Shown in pieces: positions 41,480-51,879 of a stretch of 64,000 bases of DNA. Both the position numbers and the translations under genes were made by a program. The notes below the pieces were generated by a model that was not told the DNA's origin, did no database searches, and saw nothing but the letters and a program-made list of their open reading frames with translations. The stretch covers positions 1 through 64,000 of the forward strand of contig JAADJD010000005.1 of NCBI GenBank assembly GCA_013150955.1, written 5' to 3'. How positions within the stretch are numbered: position 1 is the stretch's first letter; every line of letters starts with the position of its first letter. The stretch comes from Calditrichota bacterium (GTDB taxonomy: Bacteria; Calditrichota; Calditrichia; RBG-13-44-9; J042).

Positions 41480-42195
41480 AAATCGCGGTCATTTCCGATA
41501 TCCATGCCAATCTGGAAGCCCTGACCACCGTTTTATCCTATTTACAGCAACAACATATTCAGCGAATATTTTGCCTGGGGGATGTTGTGGGTTATGGCCC
41601 CCGTCCCAATGAATGTGTGGAACAGATCCGCCAGACTTGCGAAGTCTGTTTAATGGGGAACCACGACCATGCCGTGGTGGGACTAACCGATATTACCTAT
41701 TTTAATCAATATGCCCAGGAAAGTGTGCTCTGGACGCGAAAACAACTGACAAAGTCCAATTTTCAATTTCTCAAGCAACTCAAATTTTATCACGAAGAGA
41801 ATGACATTCTTTTCGTGCATAGCACCCCTTTAAATCCGGAAGAATGGGATTACATTTTCTCGGAGCGGGAAGCGCGTTATCACCTGGATCGCGTGCCGCA
41901 TCGCCTGGTATTTATTGGCCATTCCCATTTACCCATGGTGTTTTCATATCAGGATGGAAAACGGTATCAGGATCGTATGGTGCTGGATTTGAAGGCGGAT
42001 CGTTACATTGTGAACGTGGGCAGTGTTGGGCAACCACGGGATGGCGATCCGCGCGCATGTTTTGTGCTTTACGATTTAGACCATCAGGTTCTGGAGTACA
42101 TCCGCCTGGAGTACGATGTGCAAAAAACCTATCAGGAAATTATTGATCGCAATTTGCCCACCTTTTTGGCCATCCGGTTGTTGTCTGGATTCTAA
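41476..42195 (+). CDS. Metallophosphoesterase, YfcE/MJ0936 type
   Basis: A 239-residue cytoplasmic enzyme with the five metal-binding motifs in order: DIHAN (about 7-11), GDVVGYGPRPNEC, GNHDHAVVG, FVHSTPLNPEEW and GHSHLPMV. Members are phosphodiesterases of broad specificity. The physiological substrate is unknown. It starts at a GTG that overlaps the nusB stop (GTGA). Confidence 0.9.
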   Translation: MKIAVISDIHANLEALTTVLSYLQQQHIQRIFCLGDVVGYGPRPNECVEQIRQTCEVCLMGNHDHAVVGLTDITYFNQYAQESVLWTRKQLTKSNFQFLKQLKFYHEENDILFVHSTPLNPEEWDYIFSEREARYHLDRVPHRLVFIGHSHLPMVFSYQDGKRYQDRMVLDLKADRYIVNVGSVGQPRDGDPRACFVLYDLDHQVLEYIRLEYDVQKTYQEIIDRNLPTFLAIRLLSGF

Positions 42196-42324
42196 CCTCA
42201 ACCTTTCTATTTAAATCTTTGCAAAATATGGCCAGAATTGATATTTTTAAGGCTGAACTTTTTGTTTCTAAAAAAGTAATATGAAAGAAATTTAAATCCA
42301 TTTTTAATTCGAGGTGATTGACCG

Positions 42325-45300
42325 ATGTTGAGTCAGGTGATCAGCAAAATTGTTGGTACCAAGAACGAACGTGAAATTAAGAAGCTCATTCCCATCGTTC
42401 AGCAGATCAATCAATACTATGAAGAATTTCAGAAGTTAAGCGACGAAGAGTTGCAGCGTAAGACGGAGGAATTCAAAGAACGGTTGAAGGCCGGGGAAAC
42501 GCTGGACGATATCTTGCCCGAGGCTTACGCGGTGGTTAAGGATGCCTGCCGACGAATGGTGGGCAAAAAATGGATGGTAACTGGCCAGGAAATTGAGTGG
42601 GACATGATCCCATTCGATGTGCAGTTGATGGGTGCCATCGTGTTGCATCAGGGTAAGATTGCGGAAATGGCCACGGGCGAAGGAAAAACGCTGGTGGCCA
42701 CCATGCCGCTTTATCTCAACGCCCTGGAAGGAAAGGGTGCCCATCTGGTAACGGTAAATGACTACCTGGCCCAGCGCGATGCGGAGTGGATGGGAGAAAT
42801 CTTTAAATTTTTAGGGCTTTCGGTGGGGGTCATTCTAAGTCAGATGGATTCCAAACAGCGAAGAGAAGCCTACAGCGCAGATATTACCTATGGCACCAAC
42901 AACGAGTTTGGTTTCGACTACTTGCGCGATAACATGGCTGTGAGTCCTGATGATATCGTACAGGTCAAAGGCCATAATTACGCCATCATCGATGAAGTGG
43001 ACAGCGTGCTGATTGACGAAGCCCGTACGCCGCTGATTATTTCCGGCCCGGTGGAACATTCCACCCATGCTTATCACGAAGTAAAACCCATGGTGGAGCG
43101 GCTGGTTCGGTTGCAAACGCGATATGTGAACTCCATGATCGCGGAAGCGGAAAAGCTTCTGGAAGAAGGGAAGGAATACGAAGCCGGGGTGAAACTGTTA
43201 ATTGCCCAGCGGGGTGCCCCCAAGAATCGCCGCTTACAGAAGTTATATCAGCAGCCGGGAATCAAAAAGCTGGTGTTTGACATTGAAAGCGCTTTCATGC
43301 GGGATAAGAAGCTTCATGAAATCGATGAAGAGCTGTATTACACCATCGATGAAAAGCGCAACATCGTTGATTTAACGGATAAGGGACGCAATGAACTGTC
43401 TCCATCCAATCCCGAAGAGTTTATCCTTCCGGATTTGGCCGAAGAATTTAGCCGCATTGAAGGGGACGAATCCCTTTCCCCAATGGAAAAAATGGAGCAG
43501 AAGAACAAAATCCAGCTGGAATATGCCCGCAAGAATGAGAAAATCCACAACATCACCCAATTGTTGAAAGCCTATTCGCTGTTTGAGAGGGATGTGGATT
43601 ACGTAGTCTCCGATGGCAAGGTGTTGATTGTGGACGAGTTCACCGGCCGGATCATGTACGGGCGCCGTTACAGCGATGGATTGCATCAGGCGTTAGAGGC
43701 CAAGGAAAATGTGAAGATTGAACGGGAAACCCAGACGCTGGCCACAATTACCCTGCAAAATTATTTCCGATTATACAAAAAACTGGCAGGGATGACCGGA
43801 ACTGCAGAAACGGAAGCCCAGGAATTCTGGGATATTTACAAACTGGATGTGGTGGTGATTCCCACCAACAAACCGGTGCGGCGAATCGATTACGAGGATG
43901 TGATTTACCGTACGAAGCGGGAGAAATTTAATGCGGTGATTGAAGAAATTGAACGGCTGCACAAACTGGGTCGGCCGGTACTGGTGGGTACCATTTCGGT
44001 GGAGACCTCGGAAACATTGAGCCGTATGTTAAAGCGGCGGGGAATCCCTCATCACGTGCTGAACGCCAAACATCATAAGCAGGAGGCGGAGATCATTGCC
44101 AAGGCCGGCCAACTGGGTGCCGTCACCATCGCCACCAACATGGCCGGGCGGGGTACGGACATCAAACTGGGCAAAGGCGTCATTGAATGCAATCGGGAGT
44201 GTTTTAAGGATGACGACGAAAAGATGACCGGCCTGGTCATTCGCCACAAGAATTTTAAAAATTGTAAACTGGATACGCCCTGTGGATTGCACATCATTGG
44301 TACAGAACGACACGAAGCCCGACGCATCGATCGCCAGTTGCGGGGCCGTGCGGGACGCCAGGGGGATCCCGGTGCCAGCCGATTTTTCCTCAGTCTGGAA
44401 GACGACCTCATGCGATTGTTTGGTTCCGATCGGATGATCAAGGTGATGGATCGTCTGGGAGCGAAAGAGGGCGAGGCCATCACCCATCCCATGGTCACCC
44501 GGGCCATCGAAAAGGCGCAGAAGCGCGTCGAGATGCAGAACTATAGCATTCGCAAGCACCTGCTGGAATACGATGATGTAATGAACAAGCAGCGGGAAGT
44601 CATCTATGCCCGACGACGGAAGGCATTGATGGGTGAGAATACCCGCGAAGATCTGGAACAGATCATGGAAGAATTCCTGGATGCGCAGTTTGAAAATTAC
44701 ATTGAGGGTCGAAAGCATCCGGAGGACTGGGACATCGACGCGTTGAGCGATGTGGTCTTCCGGACGTTGCTGGTGGATTTAAAGTCGCTGGGTGACCGGA
44801 TCTACACCATGACGCCTGATGAAATTCGGGAGTACATCAAGGAAGAAGCATTTAAGATTTACGATTACAAGGAACAAAAAGTCGGACGGAAGATTGTTCA
44901 GGATTTTGAGAAATACATTATTTTGCGGGTGATTGATGACAACTGGAAAGATCACCTGCACCAGATGGATTTGTTAAAAGAAGGGATTGGCCTCCGGGCG
45001 TATGGCCAGAAAGATCCGCTGGTGGAATACAAGCAGGAAGCCTACCACATGTTCCTGGATCTGATCGACACCATCAACCAGAAAACGCTGGAATTGCTGT
45101 GGCGAACGGAATTTGTTGAGGCACCGCCGGCCTACAAGGGAGCACCACCGCGCATCATGCTGGTACACAACGATGCAACCAACATGGGGTTGTTGTCTCA
45201 GAAAGAAACTGCCACCGAGAAAGCAGCCAGAGAGCGCAGCAGCAAACCACGCCCGGTAAAAGTAGAGACCAAAGTGGGACGAAATGATCCCTGTCCCTGC

Positions 45301-45345
45301 GGCAGCGGTAAAAAATACAAGAAATGTCACGGACGGGGACTCTGA
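42325..45345 (+). CDS. secA: Preprotein translocase ATPase SecA
   Basis: A 1006-residue ATPase that drives Sec export. It shows Walker A ATGEGKT (116-122), [17 protein letters not shown], the DEAD-like [21 protein letters not shown], a second ATPase motif MAGRGTDI, and [18 protein letters not shown]. It ends in the zinc-binding tail [16 protein letters not shown], which contacts SecB and ribosomes. It is about 100 residues longer than the E. coli protein, through added helices in the crosslinking region (about 255-345) and an insert before IIGTERHE (about 625-650; [16 protein letters not shown] ... CKLDTPCG). That insert carries four cysteines and is typical of FCB bacteria. Confidence 0.97.
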   Translation: MLSQVISKIVGTKNEREIKKLIPIVQQINQYYEEFQKLSDEELQRKTEEFKERLKAGETLDDILPEAYAVVKDACRRMVGKKWMVTGQEIEWDMIPFDVQLMGAIVLHQGKIAEMATGEGKTLVATMPLYLNALEGKGAHLVTVNDYLAQRDAEWMGEIFKFLGLSVGVILSQMDSKQRREAYSADITYGTNNEFGFDYLRDNMAVSPDDIVQVKGHNYAIIDEVDSVLIDEARTPLIISGPVEHSTHAYHEVKPMVERLVRLQTRYVNSMIAEAEKLLEEGKEYEAGVKLLIAQRGAPKNRRLQKLYQQPGIKKLVFDIESAFMRDKKLHEIDEELYYTIDEKRNIVDLTDKGRNELSPSNPEEFILPDLAEEFSRIEGDESLSPMEKMEQKNKIQLEYARKNEKIHNITQLLKAYSLFERDVDYVVSDGKVLIVDEFTGRIMYGRRYSDGLHQALEAKENVKIERETQTLATITLQNYFRLYKKLAGMTGTAETEAQEFWDIYKLDVVVIPTNKPVRRIDYEDVIYRTKREKFNAVIEEIERLHKLGRPVLVGTISVETSETLSRMLKRRGIPHHVLNAKHHKQEAEIIAKAGQLGAVTIATNMAGRGTDIKLGKGVIECNRECFKDDDEKMTGLVIRHKNFKNCKLDTPCGLHIIGTERHEARRIDRQLRGRAGRQGDPGASRFFLSLEDDLMRLFGSDRMIKVMDRLGAKEGEAITHPMVTRAIEKAQKRVEMQNYSIRKHLLEYDDVMNKQREVIYARRRKALMGENTREDLEQIMEEFLDAQFENYIEGRKHPEDWDIDALSDVVFRTLLVDLKSLGDRIYTMTPDEIREYIKEEAFKIYDYKEQKVGRKIVQDFEKYIILRVIDDNWKDHLHQMDLLKEGIGLRAYGQKDPLVEYKQEAYHMFLDLIDTINQKTLELLWRTEFVEAPPAYKGAPPRIMLVHNDATNMGLLSQKETATEKAARERSSKPRPVKVETKVGRNDPCPCGSGKKYKKCHGRGL

Positions 45346-45419
45346 AATTTAATCCATTATTTTGTGGTAATTCAGGCAGCAGCGGGCATGTCCCGTTGCC
45401 GCATTTTTATCCCGGGTGA

Positions 45420-45655
45420 TGCATTAAACCCAGACAATGCGATAAACCTCGAATCACGTGAATGAAGTCAGAAAATATCTGCAAAATCACTAATAAACCC
45501 TGGAACACATTTTCATCCAGACATCATCAAACGGATTTTATTATTTTTATTCGTGTTAATTCGTGTCATTCGTAGACTACTGCATAATCTGGGATTATTT
45601 TTATTTGTGTTCATTCGTGTTATTCGTGGTTTGATGCATAATCCGAGATATTACG
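45420..45655. repeat. Dispersed palindromic intergenic element, copy 3, with a partial second right end
   Basis: The first right end 'TTCGTGTCATTCGTAGACTA' is followed by 'TGCATAATCTGGGATTA', and about 60 bp on a second right end repeats 'TTCGTGTTATTCGTGG' and 'TGCATAATCCGAGATTA'. The last half therefore looks duplicated. Together with about 150 bp of AT-rich DNA it fills the 463-bp gap between secA and the secreted protein. Confidence 0.75.
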
Positions 45656-45808
45656 AAAAATCCATTATCTCGTAAGTTATTCAAAAAATCGACCCTCCCA
45701 CTGAAAATATATTAACAAATTTTAATGTTCACCCGATAAATATTTTACATATGTGGTTTATTACGGTCTCTTAAAACTTTACTAAAAACAACAGGGAGGT
45801 GTAGATAT

Positions 45809-48070
45809 ATGAAAAGGATTTTGGTGGTTTTAATAACCCTGGTTTTTGGGGTCACGGGCGTCTTCGCCCAGAATTATTTCGGTGCGCCACCTGGCATTAG
45901 CTTACCAGCACAGGCATTCACAAAGGATCCGATTTTCCAGCAATTGCAGATCACGGAAAGCGATTCGTCAACGGAGCTATCGGTTGTGACCTTTACTTCG
46001 TTTGACCTGGTGGTGTTCAGCTATTTCGACAGTTCCTATTTTTATGTTTACAATCATAAAGGGGTAGTCATCGACAGCGTGTTTCTGAATCGCGATGAAA
46101 CCCATACGTTTGTTACGGGTGAGGGACTCTACCTGGTGCGGGGAAATCACCGGTTTTCATTATTGGTTGGAGATCCCGTAACCAATTACGTTCAGGGATA
46201 TTTTGCTGTTGATGCCTATGGTCGCCCGCTTTCCACTCACATAAATACCTATTTCCCGCGAATCTACACCGGTGAAGAGCGGTTGATCATTTTTGCATAT
46301 GAAGACAGCACCATCTTTCGGGTAGTGACTGCAGATTCCTTTGAGCGAGCAAAGGGTCTTTTAAATCGCGGTGAACATCATGAAATAGACCCCGTTGACC
46401 TTCAAAATCAATTTGTGTTCATTCGGTCGAATAAACCGGTTTCCGTGCTAACGTATGCAGATCAGGGATATCACGTTCCGGCGGCCAATGGAACGTTCAA
46501 AGGAAAATTGTTTTATGGATATTCCGCGTTTTTGTCTGGCTGGACAAATAGCATTATTGTCATCGCCTATTCCGATTCTACGCGCATAGTTGTCCGCAAT
46601 AGCATCACGTTTGATACTTTAGCTGTGGATACGTTAAATACAGGCGAGTTGTTTAAGTATTATGTTACGGCACCACTTTACTGGGAAGTGCAGGCTTCCC
46701 GGCCGGTTACGGTGATGAATGCTCCCTATGCTTATTACAATGGAGCTTACTACCATATGGTGCGCCATATCGATTCCACGGGAACCGGTGTGGGGAATCT
46801 CTTTTTCTGTCCGGTGATGGCTGGAGCACGGTTGGCCATATTTTCGCATGAGAATGATAATGTGGTAACCGTTGTGAATGAATTCAACAAGGATACCCTG
46901 GGAGTATATGAGTTGAATCGAGGAGGGGTGGCGATTGCGTGGCCCCCTTATGCGTTGCTCAGGGTCACGGGCACCAAAAAATTGTCGGCAATTTCCTGGC
47001 TGGGGGACATGAATGGGACGTTTGGTGCGGATTTTGCCCCGCTTTATTTTTATACTGGAAAGGAATTACCGGATATTGCCGTGTATGATGATCGCCTGCA
47101 ATTTCAGGCGGTCGATTCGGTGATGAGTCCGGGTAACACCGTGGAATTAAAAGCCTGGGTGTACAATGTGGGATTGGAAGTGGCCGAAAACATCCAGGTT
47201 CAGTTTTTTGATGGCCCGCCTGAAATTGACAAACCCCTGACGTCACCGATCACGATTCCCGTTCTGAAGCCGGGCGATTCGGTGCTGGTTCAGGCCCAGG
47301 GCGTGATACCGGAGCGTCCAGAATATCACTGGATTTATGTACAAACTGAACTGGTTGCCGGGGACGAGCGGTCGTATTCCAACAACGTGGCCCGTCATCC
47401 GTTAATTCCCAATAACGATCTAAATGGTACGCTGGCTGTTCGCTGGTCCGCGCCCCCCATCATTCGTTTTGAGAATGGGCAACCGGATATTCAGCAGTTC
47501 GAACTGGAGGTGGAAATCACCAACAATAGTTATCTCGATATTAGTCCCATTTCGTTGAAATTGGTACTCCCTTCTGGGTGGACAAATGTGGATTCGCTAC
47601 CGGATTTGGTGACCTTTGGGCTTTTGAGTGGCGAGACGACAAAATATCGCTGGAAAATTCAGGTGGATTCATTACCCGAATCGAATCATGCCTACTACTT
47701 TTCGCTGGATCTGGATGGATACTACTGGGAATCGAAAACGGTGAATGGGATTGTTCACGTTGGTCAGGTGACCTCGGTGCCAGATGGGGATTTTTCCAAC
47801 ACAATTACCCGTTTTGAATTGCTGCCCGCCTATCCCAATCCGTTTAATCCGGAAACGGTGATCCCGATTCGCGTGCCGGAACGGGAGCGTGTTGTGCTGG
47901 AGGTGTATAACATTCTGGGACAGCGCGTGGCCACCTTGTTAAATCGGGAGTTGCCGCGGGGAGAATATCGATTTCGGTTTCGGGCCGATCAATTGGGTAG
48001 TGGAATTTATTTCATCCATATGCGGGCAGGCTCCTTCCGCGATATCCGCAAAATCATTTTAATGAAGTAA
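45809..48070 (+). CDS. Large secreted protein with C-terminal T9SS-type (Por) sorting domain
   Basis: A 753-residue exported protein with a signal peptide (RILVVLITLVFGVTGVFA, cleavage after FAQ). The N-terminal 430 residues are beta-rich and resemble IgGFc-binding-like surface domains (weak). A CARDB-like domain sits near 435-530 (GNTVELKAWVYNVGLEVAEN), then another Ig-like domain. The C-terminal 80-residue sorting domain has YPNPFNPETVIPIRV, LEVYNILGQRVATLL, GEYRFRF and SGIYFIHMRAG. Such tails direct proteins to the type IX secretion system or anchor them at the surface in FCB bacteria. No T9SS component gene is in the window. Confidence 0.85.
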   Translation: MKRILVVLITLVFGVTGVFAQNYFGAPPGISLPAQAFTKDPIFQQLQITESDSSTELSVVTFTSFDLVVFSYFDSSYFYVYNHKGVVIDSVFLNRDETHTFVTGEGLYLVRGNHRFSLLVGDPVTNYVQGYFAVDAYGRPLSTHINTYFPRIYTGEERLIIFAYEDSTIFRVVTADSFERAKGLLNRGEHHEIDPVDLQNQFVFIRSNKPVSVLTYADQGYHVPAANGTFKGKLFYGYSAFLSGWTNSIIVIAYSDSTRIVVRNSITFDTLAVDTLNTGELFKYYVTAPLYWEVQASRPVTVMNAPYAYYNGAYYHMVRHIDSTGTGVGNLFFCPVMAGARLAIFSHENDNVVTVVNEFNKDTLGVYELNRGGVAIAWPPYALLRVTGTKKLSAISWLGDMNGTFGADFAPLYFYTGKELPDIAVYDDRLQFQAVDSVMSPGNTVELKAWVYNVGLEVAENIQVQFFDGPPEIDKPLTSPITIPVLKPGDSVLVQAQGVIPERPEYHWIYVQTELVAGDERSYSNNVARHPLIPNNDLNGTLAVRWSAPPIIRFENGQPDIQQFELEVEITNNSYLDISPISLKLVLPSGWTNVDSLPDLVTFGLLSGETTKYRWKIQVDSLPESNHAYYFSLDLDGYYWESKTVNGIVHVGQVTSVPDGDFSNTITRFELLPAYPNPFNPETVIPIRVPERERVVLEVYNILGQRVATLLNRELPRGEYRFRFRADQLGSGIYFIHMRAGSFRDIRKIILMK

Positions 48071-48108
48071 TTCCTGTTTGGGTCGACTTCCCCATGAAAA
48101 ACAATCAG

Positions 48109-48600
48109 GGTAGCCGCAGGCTTTCAGCCTGCGGTTGCCAGGTTGTAGCCCGACTCTCCAGAGTCGGTAGCGTCCTCCACCCGCCTTGCCGGGGGAGCAC
48201 GCTTGTTTGGTTACCGATGTGTTTGGTTCCATTGATCATGGCCACGGTAACCGCAGGCTTTTAGCCTGCGGTGATTTGTTAATCCCGGATTATGCAATAG
48301 CCTACGAATGACGCGAATTAAAACGAATAAAAATAATAAAATTCGTTTGATGATATCTGGAAAAAAATATGTTCCAGGGTTTAATTCTTGCTTTAATGTA
48401 AAGCTAATTTACCTTACAACCCGCGGGCATAAAACCCGCGACTACCATTGCCTGCTGCTTACGGAAAAAACCATCCAATGCATGTCTACAACAACTGCCA
48501 ACTGCATACTGCATACTGCCAACTGAAATATGGGCATAAAGCCCACAACTACCATTTCCAATTGCCTATTGCCCACTGCCTACTGCCAACTGGACACTGG
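48109..48600 (+). repeat. Left arm of a long inverted repeat framing 48.6-53.4 kb
   Basis: The arm matches the reverse complement of about 53450-53980, with long identical runs interrupted by scattered differences. It is mosaic: hairpin CCGCAGGCT/AGCCTGCGG (48114-48134), hairpin CCGACTCT/AGAGTCGG (48150-48167), a second CCGCAGGCT hairpin (48251-48271), a copy of the dispersed element (about 48284-48390), hairpin CGCGGG-N7-CCCGCG (48422-48440), then 'CTGCCAACTGCATACTGC' low-complexity repeats. Relative to the right arm it lacks a unit of about 50 bp near 48448. It fills most of the 48071-48657 gap, and no gene is seen there. Confidence 0.88.
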
Positions 48601-48657
48601 TAAAGGGTCAGCTGTCCACTGCCAACTGGGTATTGAAAGAAAGGCCGCAGGTGTTGT

Positions 48658-49794
48658 TTATAAAATGGCCAATGATTTTTCGGGAATGAGTTGATTGGTC
48701 TGAAATTCCTCGTGGAGCCGCTGGACCACCATGTGCAAATTTTTTCCCGAATGCACCCAGCCACGCTGTCGCATGTAGCTTGGGCCAGAATCGATCACAT
48801 CGAAAACCTTCAACAAATAGGGTTCCACCCCCAGTTCGGCGGCCAAGGGTTGAAGTTCACGAACCAGGCGAATCAGATCCTTTTTTAAGGAGACAACCTG
48901 ATTCTTTTCCACGTCGATGATCTTGGCCTGTAGCCCGTAACGAGTGGCTCGCCACTTGTTTTCGTACAATTTCCAGCGTTCGTATTCGATGGGATGGGGA
49001 TCGGCTTCGAATTGCTGCTCGAATTTTTTAAACAGGGTGTAAATCAGGGCCGATGCGGCCAGCGTTTCGGTCAGTGTGGGCATGGCATCGCAAATTCGCA
49101 CCTCGATGGTACCAAAGCCGGGATGTGGTCGAATATCCCACCAGATATCCCGGAAGGAGTCAATCGAACGGGTGTCCAGCAGATTTTGAACGAACTCCCG
49201 ATACCGCTGCCAGTCTGGAAAATAGTAGGGGATCCCCGCATTGGGCAGCTCCTCAAAGATTTTGATTCGCGAAGAGGCCAGACCGGTGTCGTACATCATC
49301 CAGTAAGGCGAACTGGCCGAAATCGCGATTAGATGGGGCAGGTAGGGCAGCAGGGCGTTGGTAATGTACAGGCTTTTGTCCGCATCGTCCACCCCGATGT
49401 GGACGTGTATGCCAAAAATCAGAAATTGTCGGACAGGCCATTGAATTCGTTGAAGCAAATTGAGGTATCGGGGATTACTGGTGATTTTCTGTTTGCGCCA
49501 GCTGCTGAACGGATGGGTACCGGACAGGTTGATGAAGACCCCGTGGTGACGGGCCACTTCCTGTAATTGATGAAGCTTTTCCCGGATGTCTTCTTCCAGC
49601 TCTTCAAAGGAATGGCAAATGCGGGTGTTGATTTCCACGGTGCATTCAAACAGTTCCGGTTTGAAATATTCTTCGGGGAGTTCTTTTAAAATTTGCGGTG
49701 CGCGGGAAACCAGATCCCCGGTATTCGGATCAATCAGCTGGACTTCGATTTCCAGACCGATGGTGTTGCGGCTCGATGCATTGAAATCAATCAT
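48658..49794 (-). CDS. Carboxylate-amine ligase, YbdK / glutamate-cysteine ligase type 2 family
   Basis: A protein of about 378 residues. It opens NTIGLEIEVQLIDPNTGDLV (the ATP-grasp-like GCS2 signature) and has INLSGTHPFSSWRKQKIT, FGIHVHIGVDD (metal/ATP site) and the C-terminal WWDIRPHPGFGTIEVRICDAMPTLTET. E. coli YbdK shows weak gamma-glutamyl-cysteine ligase activity; the true substrate of most members is unknown. The ATG at 49794 is chosen, though a GTG at 49803 is possible. It is the last gene of the minus-strand block between the inverted repeats, 83 bp after add. Confidence 0.88.
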   Translation of the reverse strand: MIDFNASSRNTIGLEIEVQLIDPNTGDLVSRAPQILKELPEEYFKPELFECTVEINTRICHSFEELEEDIREKLHQLQEVARHHGVFINLSGTHPFSSWRKQKITSNPRYLNLLQRIQWPVRQFLIFGIHVHIGVDDADKSLYITNALLPYLPHLIAISASSPYWMMYDTGLASSRIKIFEELPNAGIPYYFPDWQRYREFVQNLLDTRSIDSFRDIWWDIRPHPGFGTIEVRICDAMPTLTETLAASALIYTLFKKFEQQFEADPHPIEYERWKLYENKWRATRYGLQAKIIDVEKNQVVSLKKDLIRLVRELQPLAAELGVEPYLLKVFDVIDSGPSYMRQRGWVHSGKNLHMVVQRLHEEFQTNQLIPEKSLAIL

Positions 49795-49877
49795 TTGCTT
49801 CACAGTTTAATAAAAATCAAATTAAACATAATAATAATTAAAAATAGTGAATAAGGCAAGTTGAATCCGGCCGTTTC

Positions 49878-50906
49878 TCAATATTTTTTGAGCTCGTCGT
49901 TCACCATGTTCAGCATGATTGATTTTGCGCGATTGGGCAGGAAAGCGCTTTTGAATCCGTCGATGATGATCGATTTGATGTCCTCCAGGGTAAAATCCAG
50001 ATGCTTTGCGGCCAGATACAACTCTTTCGTCACGGTGGTATCGGAGATTAGTCGATTATCTGTATTGATGCAGACACGCAATCCGTAATCATAATAAAAA
50101 CGAAGCGGGTGAGTTTCCAGAGAACTGGCGGCTCCGGTTTGGACGTTGCTGGTCAAACAAATTTCCAGCGGGATGCGGTGATCGTTGACGTAATTCAGCA
50201 GGTCGCCGTCTTCGTACAGGCGGGTGCCATGGCCAATCCGATGAGCCCCGCAATAGTGTATGGCCTGGTGAATACTTTCCGGGCCAAATGCTTCGCCTGC
50301 ATGCGCCGTGGTATTGATGTTATTTTTACGGATTAGAAAGAAGGCTTCTTTATGGTGTTTGGCCGGATAGTTTTCTTCCTGTCCCGCCAGATCGAAAGCC
50401 ACCACGCCCCGGTTCTTGTAAGCTACCGCCAGCTCGGCCAGCAGCAAGGAGGTTTCGGGATTGATATTGCGCATACCGCAGATAATCACCCCGGTTTTGA
50501 TGTTGAATTTCTTTTCGGCAGCCTGCAATCCTTCAATTACCGCATCCACAATTGTGGTCAACTTAAGTCCCTTTTTTGTGTGAAGAATGGGCGAATAGCG
50601 TACTTCCATATACCAGACGTTTTCTGCAGCCGCATCTTCGGCCAGTTCATACGCCACCCGATATAGCGCTTCCGGTTCCTGCAACACCGACAGAGTGATT
50701 TCAAAACCGCGCAGGTATTCCGCAAGATTTTTACAATTTTTCCCACTCATCACGATTTTGGCCAATTTTTTGGGATCTGTGGAAGGCAATTCCACGTTCT
50801 GCTTCCTGGCCAGATCAATCAGGGTGTCGATACGCAACGAGCCATCCAGATGCACGTGCAGATCCGTTTTGGGCAACTTTTCCAGAATTTCGTATGGAAT
50901 TTCCAT
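49878..50906 (-). CDS. add: Adenosine deaminase
   Basis: A 342-residue enzyme that deaminates adenosine to inosine. The zinc ligands and catalytic residues are visible: KTDLHVHLDGSLR (two His), TTAHAGE (His, Glu), HRIGHGTRL (His) and VCINTDNRLISDT (Asp). The last motif has Asn where many enzymes have a second Asp, a variant that also occurs in bacterial adenosine deaminases. It lies between the ligase gene and a TPR lipoprotein on the same strand. Together with the nearby amidohydrolase it suggests purine nucleoside salvage. Confidence 0.93.
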   Translation of the reverse strand: MEIPYEILEKLPKTDLHVHLDGSLRIDTLIDLARKQNVELPSTDPKKLAKIVMSGKNCKNLAEYLRGFEITLSVLQEPEALYRVAYELAEDAAAENVWYMEVRYSPILHTKKGLKLTTIVDAVIEGLQAAEKKFNIKTGVIICGMRNINPETSLLLAELAVAYKNRGVVAFDLAGQEENYPAKHHKEAFFLIRKNNINTTAHAGEAFGPESIHQAIHYCGAHRIGHGTRLYEDGDLLNYVNDHRIPLEICLTSNVQTGAASSLETHPLRFYYDYGLRVCINTDNRLISDTTVTKELYLAAKHLDFTLEDIKSIIIDGFKSAFLPNRAKSIMLNMVNDELKKY

Positions 50907-50954
50907 GGGCCGTTATCCTTTCGTGTTCGCTTTTAACGAATAACCCGCAAGCAG

Positions 50955-51851
50955 TTACTTAAGTTCCAGCTTCGGTTTTTCGGTGGTATCGGGTAAAGCG
51001 ATTTTTTTCGCCGCCCGTGAGGTATCGGCTGTGAGTTTTGTTCCCAGGGTGTCCGGTGTTTGTTTGCTGGTATCCGCCGGGAGTGGGGCAGGCAGGAGGG
51101 TATCCGCCTGAGCGGGAGTGATCAGGGTATCCATGGGAGCCGGGGCAGCTTCGGGAACGGCCTGCAGGGTGTCCGCCGCGACCGGGGCGCCTGCGGCCTG
51201 ATACTGAGCCCGCAGCTCCAGCCGTTGCCGCAAGTCTTCGATGGCCTGCTCGGCCCGGAGACGCCACTCCGTGTTCGGGTAATTGTTAATGGTTTTCTCA
51301 TAAGCTTCGATGGCGTGCTGGTAATCCTTCAGTCGTTCGTACAGTGTGCCAATCTTAAATTGTGCGTACCCTTTTGCCTCTTTGTCATCACTGTTAGGGT
51401 AGTCGATGGCTTTCTGATAGTACTCAATGGCCCGTTCAAAGTCCTGAGCGCTTTCCCCGGTTAATTGCTGGGAAATGCCCGCCGAGTTTTCGTAAAATTC
51501 CGCAATGGCATTGTAGATCTGGGGAATTCTCGAGGGAATGATGTTTTCCCGTAGCAGGTTGTACAGTAGATCGAATTGCTTTTCGTATTGTTCGAAGGCG
51601 CCATAGCATTTGCTTAAGCCAATCACGGCATCGATGTATTCCCGGCTGGTGGGATAATTCTGGTAGATTAAACTGTAAGCAATGAACGCATTTTCATAAT
51701 CGCCTGCTTCATAGAATTGATTCCCGTACTGCAATAAATCGGCGGCGGTGGCACCTTCCTGTTGAAATCCTTCCTGAGTGGTTTTTTTGGTGCAGAAAAG
51801 CAGAAAACTGATCAGGACAAGCAAGAAAACGGGTATTTTAAACAGGCGCAT
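50955..51851 (-). CDS. TPR-containing probable lipoprotein
   Basis: A 298-residue protein with a signal peptide (RLFKIPVFLLVLISFLLFC) ending in a possible, atypical lipobox (LLFC). TPR units at about 35-200 (YEAGDYENAFIAYSLIYQNY; DYQHAIEAYEKTINNYPNTE) resemble BamD/YbgF. A C-terminal Pro/Ala/Thr-rich tail carries repeats around 'ADTL' and 'PDT', probably disordered. The start at 51851 has AAGGAGG upstream and begins the signal peptide, so longer frames are rejected. It starts 28 bp downstream of the amidohydrolase stop. The function is unknown. Confidence 0.75.
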   Translation of the reverse strand: MRLFKIPVFLLVLISFLLFCTKKTTQEGFQQEGATAADLLQYGNQFYEAGDYENAFIAYSLIYQNYPTSREYIDAVIGLSKCYGAFEQYEKQFDLLYNLLRENIIPSRIPQIYNAIAEFYENSAGISQQLTGESAQDFERAIEYYQKAIDYPNSDDKEAKGYAQFKIGTLYERLKDYQHAIEAYEKTINNYPNTEWRLRAEQAIEDLRQRLELRAQYQAAGAPVAADTLQAVPEAAPAPMDTLITPAQADTLLPAPLPADTSKQTPDTLGTKLTADTSRAAKKIALPDTTEKPKLELK

Positions 51852-51879
51852 TCTAACCTCCTTAAATATGGGCTCATAT

